From positions 248,001 to 312,000 of the forward strand of contig CAVYJC010000005.1 of NCBI GenBank assembly GCA_963768715.1: DNA of 64,000 bases, written 5' to 3'. The notes beneath the pieces were generated by a model. The model saw only the letters and a list, made by a program, of their open reading frames with translations. It did not search any database and had not been told where the DNA came from. Positions 62,943 to 64,000 of this stretch are shown one piece after another (position 1 is the stretch's first letter; every line of letters begins with the position of its first letter). Origin of the DNA: DATKEJ01 sp963768715 (GTDB taxonomy: Bacteria > Bacteroidota > Rhodothermia > Rhodothermales > DATKEJ01). The position numbers were made by a program, and so were the translations under genes.

Positions 62943-64000
62943 TTACCTCCGCCAAGAGTCTCGATCTAACGCCCTATACTGTATTGCTTCAGCGACTGCG
63001 GTCGTCGTAATCCCTTCCTCGCCCGCAAGGTCCGAGATCGTCCGCGCCACCTTGAGAATGCGGTGATAGGCGCGCGCGCTCAGTCCGATCCGTTGCATGG
63101 CGGCCTTCATCAGCGCCTGACCTGATTCGTCGAGCCGGCAAGTCTCCTTCACCTGGCGGGATGTCATCTGGGCATTGCAATAAGTGCCCGGTGAATCCCT
63201 GAACCGATCGGCGTGGATACGCCTGCAGTCGATGATCCGGTCCCGGATCTCGCTTGATTTGGGTCCGGCCCGGCGGAGACTCAGCTCTTCGAATGGAACC
63301 GGCGTGACCTCGACGTGCATGTCGATGCGATCCATCAAGGGACCACTCACGCGGCCGAGGTATTTCTGGATCTGGCCTTCGTTGCAGGCGCAGGAACGCG
63401 TGGGATCGTTCAGGTAGCCACACGGACAAGGATTCATACTCGCCACAAGCATGAACCGAGAAGGATAGTCGACGCTGATCCGCGCGCGGCTGATCGTGAC
63501 GCGCCCTTCCTCGAGTGGCTGCCGGAGCACCTCGAGTGCCGAGCGACGGAACTCGGGCAGCTCGTCGAGGAAGAGCACGCCGTTGTGGGCCAACGAAATC
63601 TCACCCGGCATCGGATTCGATCCCCCGCCGCACAACCCGACGTCCGACACGGTGTGATGCGGCGCACGAAACGGCCGGCCGGCGACGAGGCCGGATCCGT
63701 TCAGCTTGCCGCCTACCGAGTGGATTTTCGTCGTCTCGATCGCTTCCTCCAGAGAAAACGGAGGAAGAATAGTCGGAAGCCGCCGCGCGAGCATCGTCTT
63801 CCCCGCTCCCGGCGGACCCACCATCAGCACGTTGTGCCCACCCGCTGCGGCGACTTCCAGGGCACGTTTGACATTCTCCTGCCCACGGACGTCCGCCATG
63901 TCGAGGCCCGCGTGCACCGTGTCTCCGAACCGAGTCTTCGGATCCAAGCGAAACGGCGTCACCCTTTCGAAATCACGAAGGATGTGGAAAGCGTCGAGCA
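62943..64000 (-). CDS. comM: ComM/YifB-like magnesium-chelatase-type AAA ATPase (partial)
   Basis: The C-terminal 352 codons are visible and the frame continues past the right edge. A Walker A motif is in MVGPPGAGKTMLARRLPTILPP, and Walker B-type GVLFLDELPEF follows. The cysteine-rich segment NPCPCGYLNDPTRSCAC and the arginine-finger region QKYLGRVSGPLMDRIDMHVEV are typical. ComM proteins are helicase-like factors for DNA branch migration during natural transformation. The GTG at 63962 is not the true start because the frame (LDAFHILRDFERV) runs on upstream. Confidence 0.93.
   Translation of the reverse strand, partial: LDAFHILRDFERVTPFRLDPKTRFGDTVHAGLDMADVRGQENVKRALEVAAAGGHNVLMVGPPGAGKTMLARRLPTILPPFSLEEAIETTKIHSVGGKLNGSGLVAGRPFRAPHHTVSDVGLCGGGSNPMPGEISLAHNGVLFLDELPEFRRSALEVLRQPLEEGRVTISRARISVDYPSRFMLVASMNPCPCGYLNDPTRSCACNEGQIQKYLGRVSGPLMDRIDMHVEVTPVPFEELSLRRAGPKSSEIRDRIIDCRRIHADRFRDSPGTYCNAQMTSRQVKETCRLDESGQALMKAAMQRIGLSARAYHRILKVARTISDLAGEEGITTTAVAEAIQYRALDRDSWRR

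Overview
The window is a G+C-rich bacterial chromosome segment, densely coded and mostly in ATGA/GTGA-overlapping operons. Several signs point to the Rhodothermota/Bacteroidota lineage: a type IX secretion (T9SS) plug protein, secreted proteins ending in NYPNPFNPTT-type T9SS sorting domains, a DUF4837-like lipoprotein, a short archaeal-type prolyl-tRNA synthetase, and TTTG-N20-TAnnTTT-type promoters. The species cannot be named from sequence alone. No rRNA, tRNA or CRISPR array was seen.

Layout. 1-10 kb: a subtilisin-like protease, a beta-propeller lipoprotein, LolA, and a surface-polysaccharide block (LPG-synthase/flippase-like membrane protein, GT-B-like protein, Wzx-type flippase), then a YadA-head-like secreted protein. 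10-19 kb: a complete tryptophan operon, trpL-trpE-(unknown helical gene)-trpS-trpG-trpD-trpC-trpF-trpB-trpA. It has a leader peptide with three consecutive Trp codons and a terminator just before trpE, so it is probably controlled by ribosome-mediated attenuation. 19-22 kb: envelope lipoproteins and a SpmA/SpmB-like pair. 22-26 kb (minus strand): a three-gene secreted cassette with a LAS-type peptidase, a dockerin-like protein and a T9SS cargo, plus a decayed paralogue fragment. 26-35 kb (minus): a MacB/FtsX-like permease and a four-gene operon (amino-acid-kinase-like protein, membrane HELAH peptidase, T9SS plug, M14 peptidase).

35-46 kb: dnaE with a DnaA box upstream, a class-I amidotransferase, a lytic-transglycosylase-like protein, tsaD, chorismate mutase, mltG, a FadL-like porin and an aromatic/Arg-Ser-rich lipoprotein. 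47-56 kb: proS, a PAP2-like membrane protein, a TonB-dependent receptor, a GIY-YIG nuclease flanked by inverted palindromic repeats, xylose isomerase, and endonuclease V. 56-64 kb is the accessory end: a toxin-antitoxin pair, an HTH regulator, an AT-richer T9SS serine protease with an in-frame amber codon, an IS256-family element, an IS3-family remnant, and comM (partial) with a duplicated 3' tail.

Two features cut across the window. First, many gene 3' ends are followed within a few bases by a short degenerate word-repeat array, with a different word at different loci and sometimes in inverted pairs. Second, about nine single-base frame breaks occur, mostly net +1 and often at G or C runs, which suggests residual sequencing error in the assembly; four of them fall in trpE and trpG.
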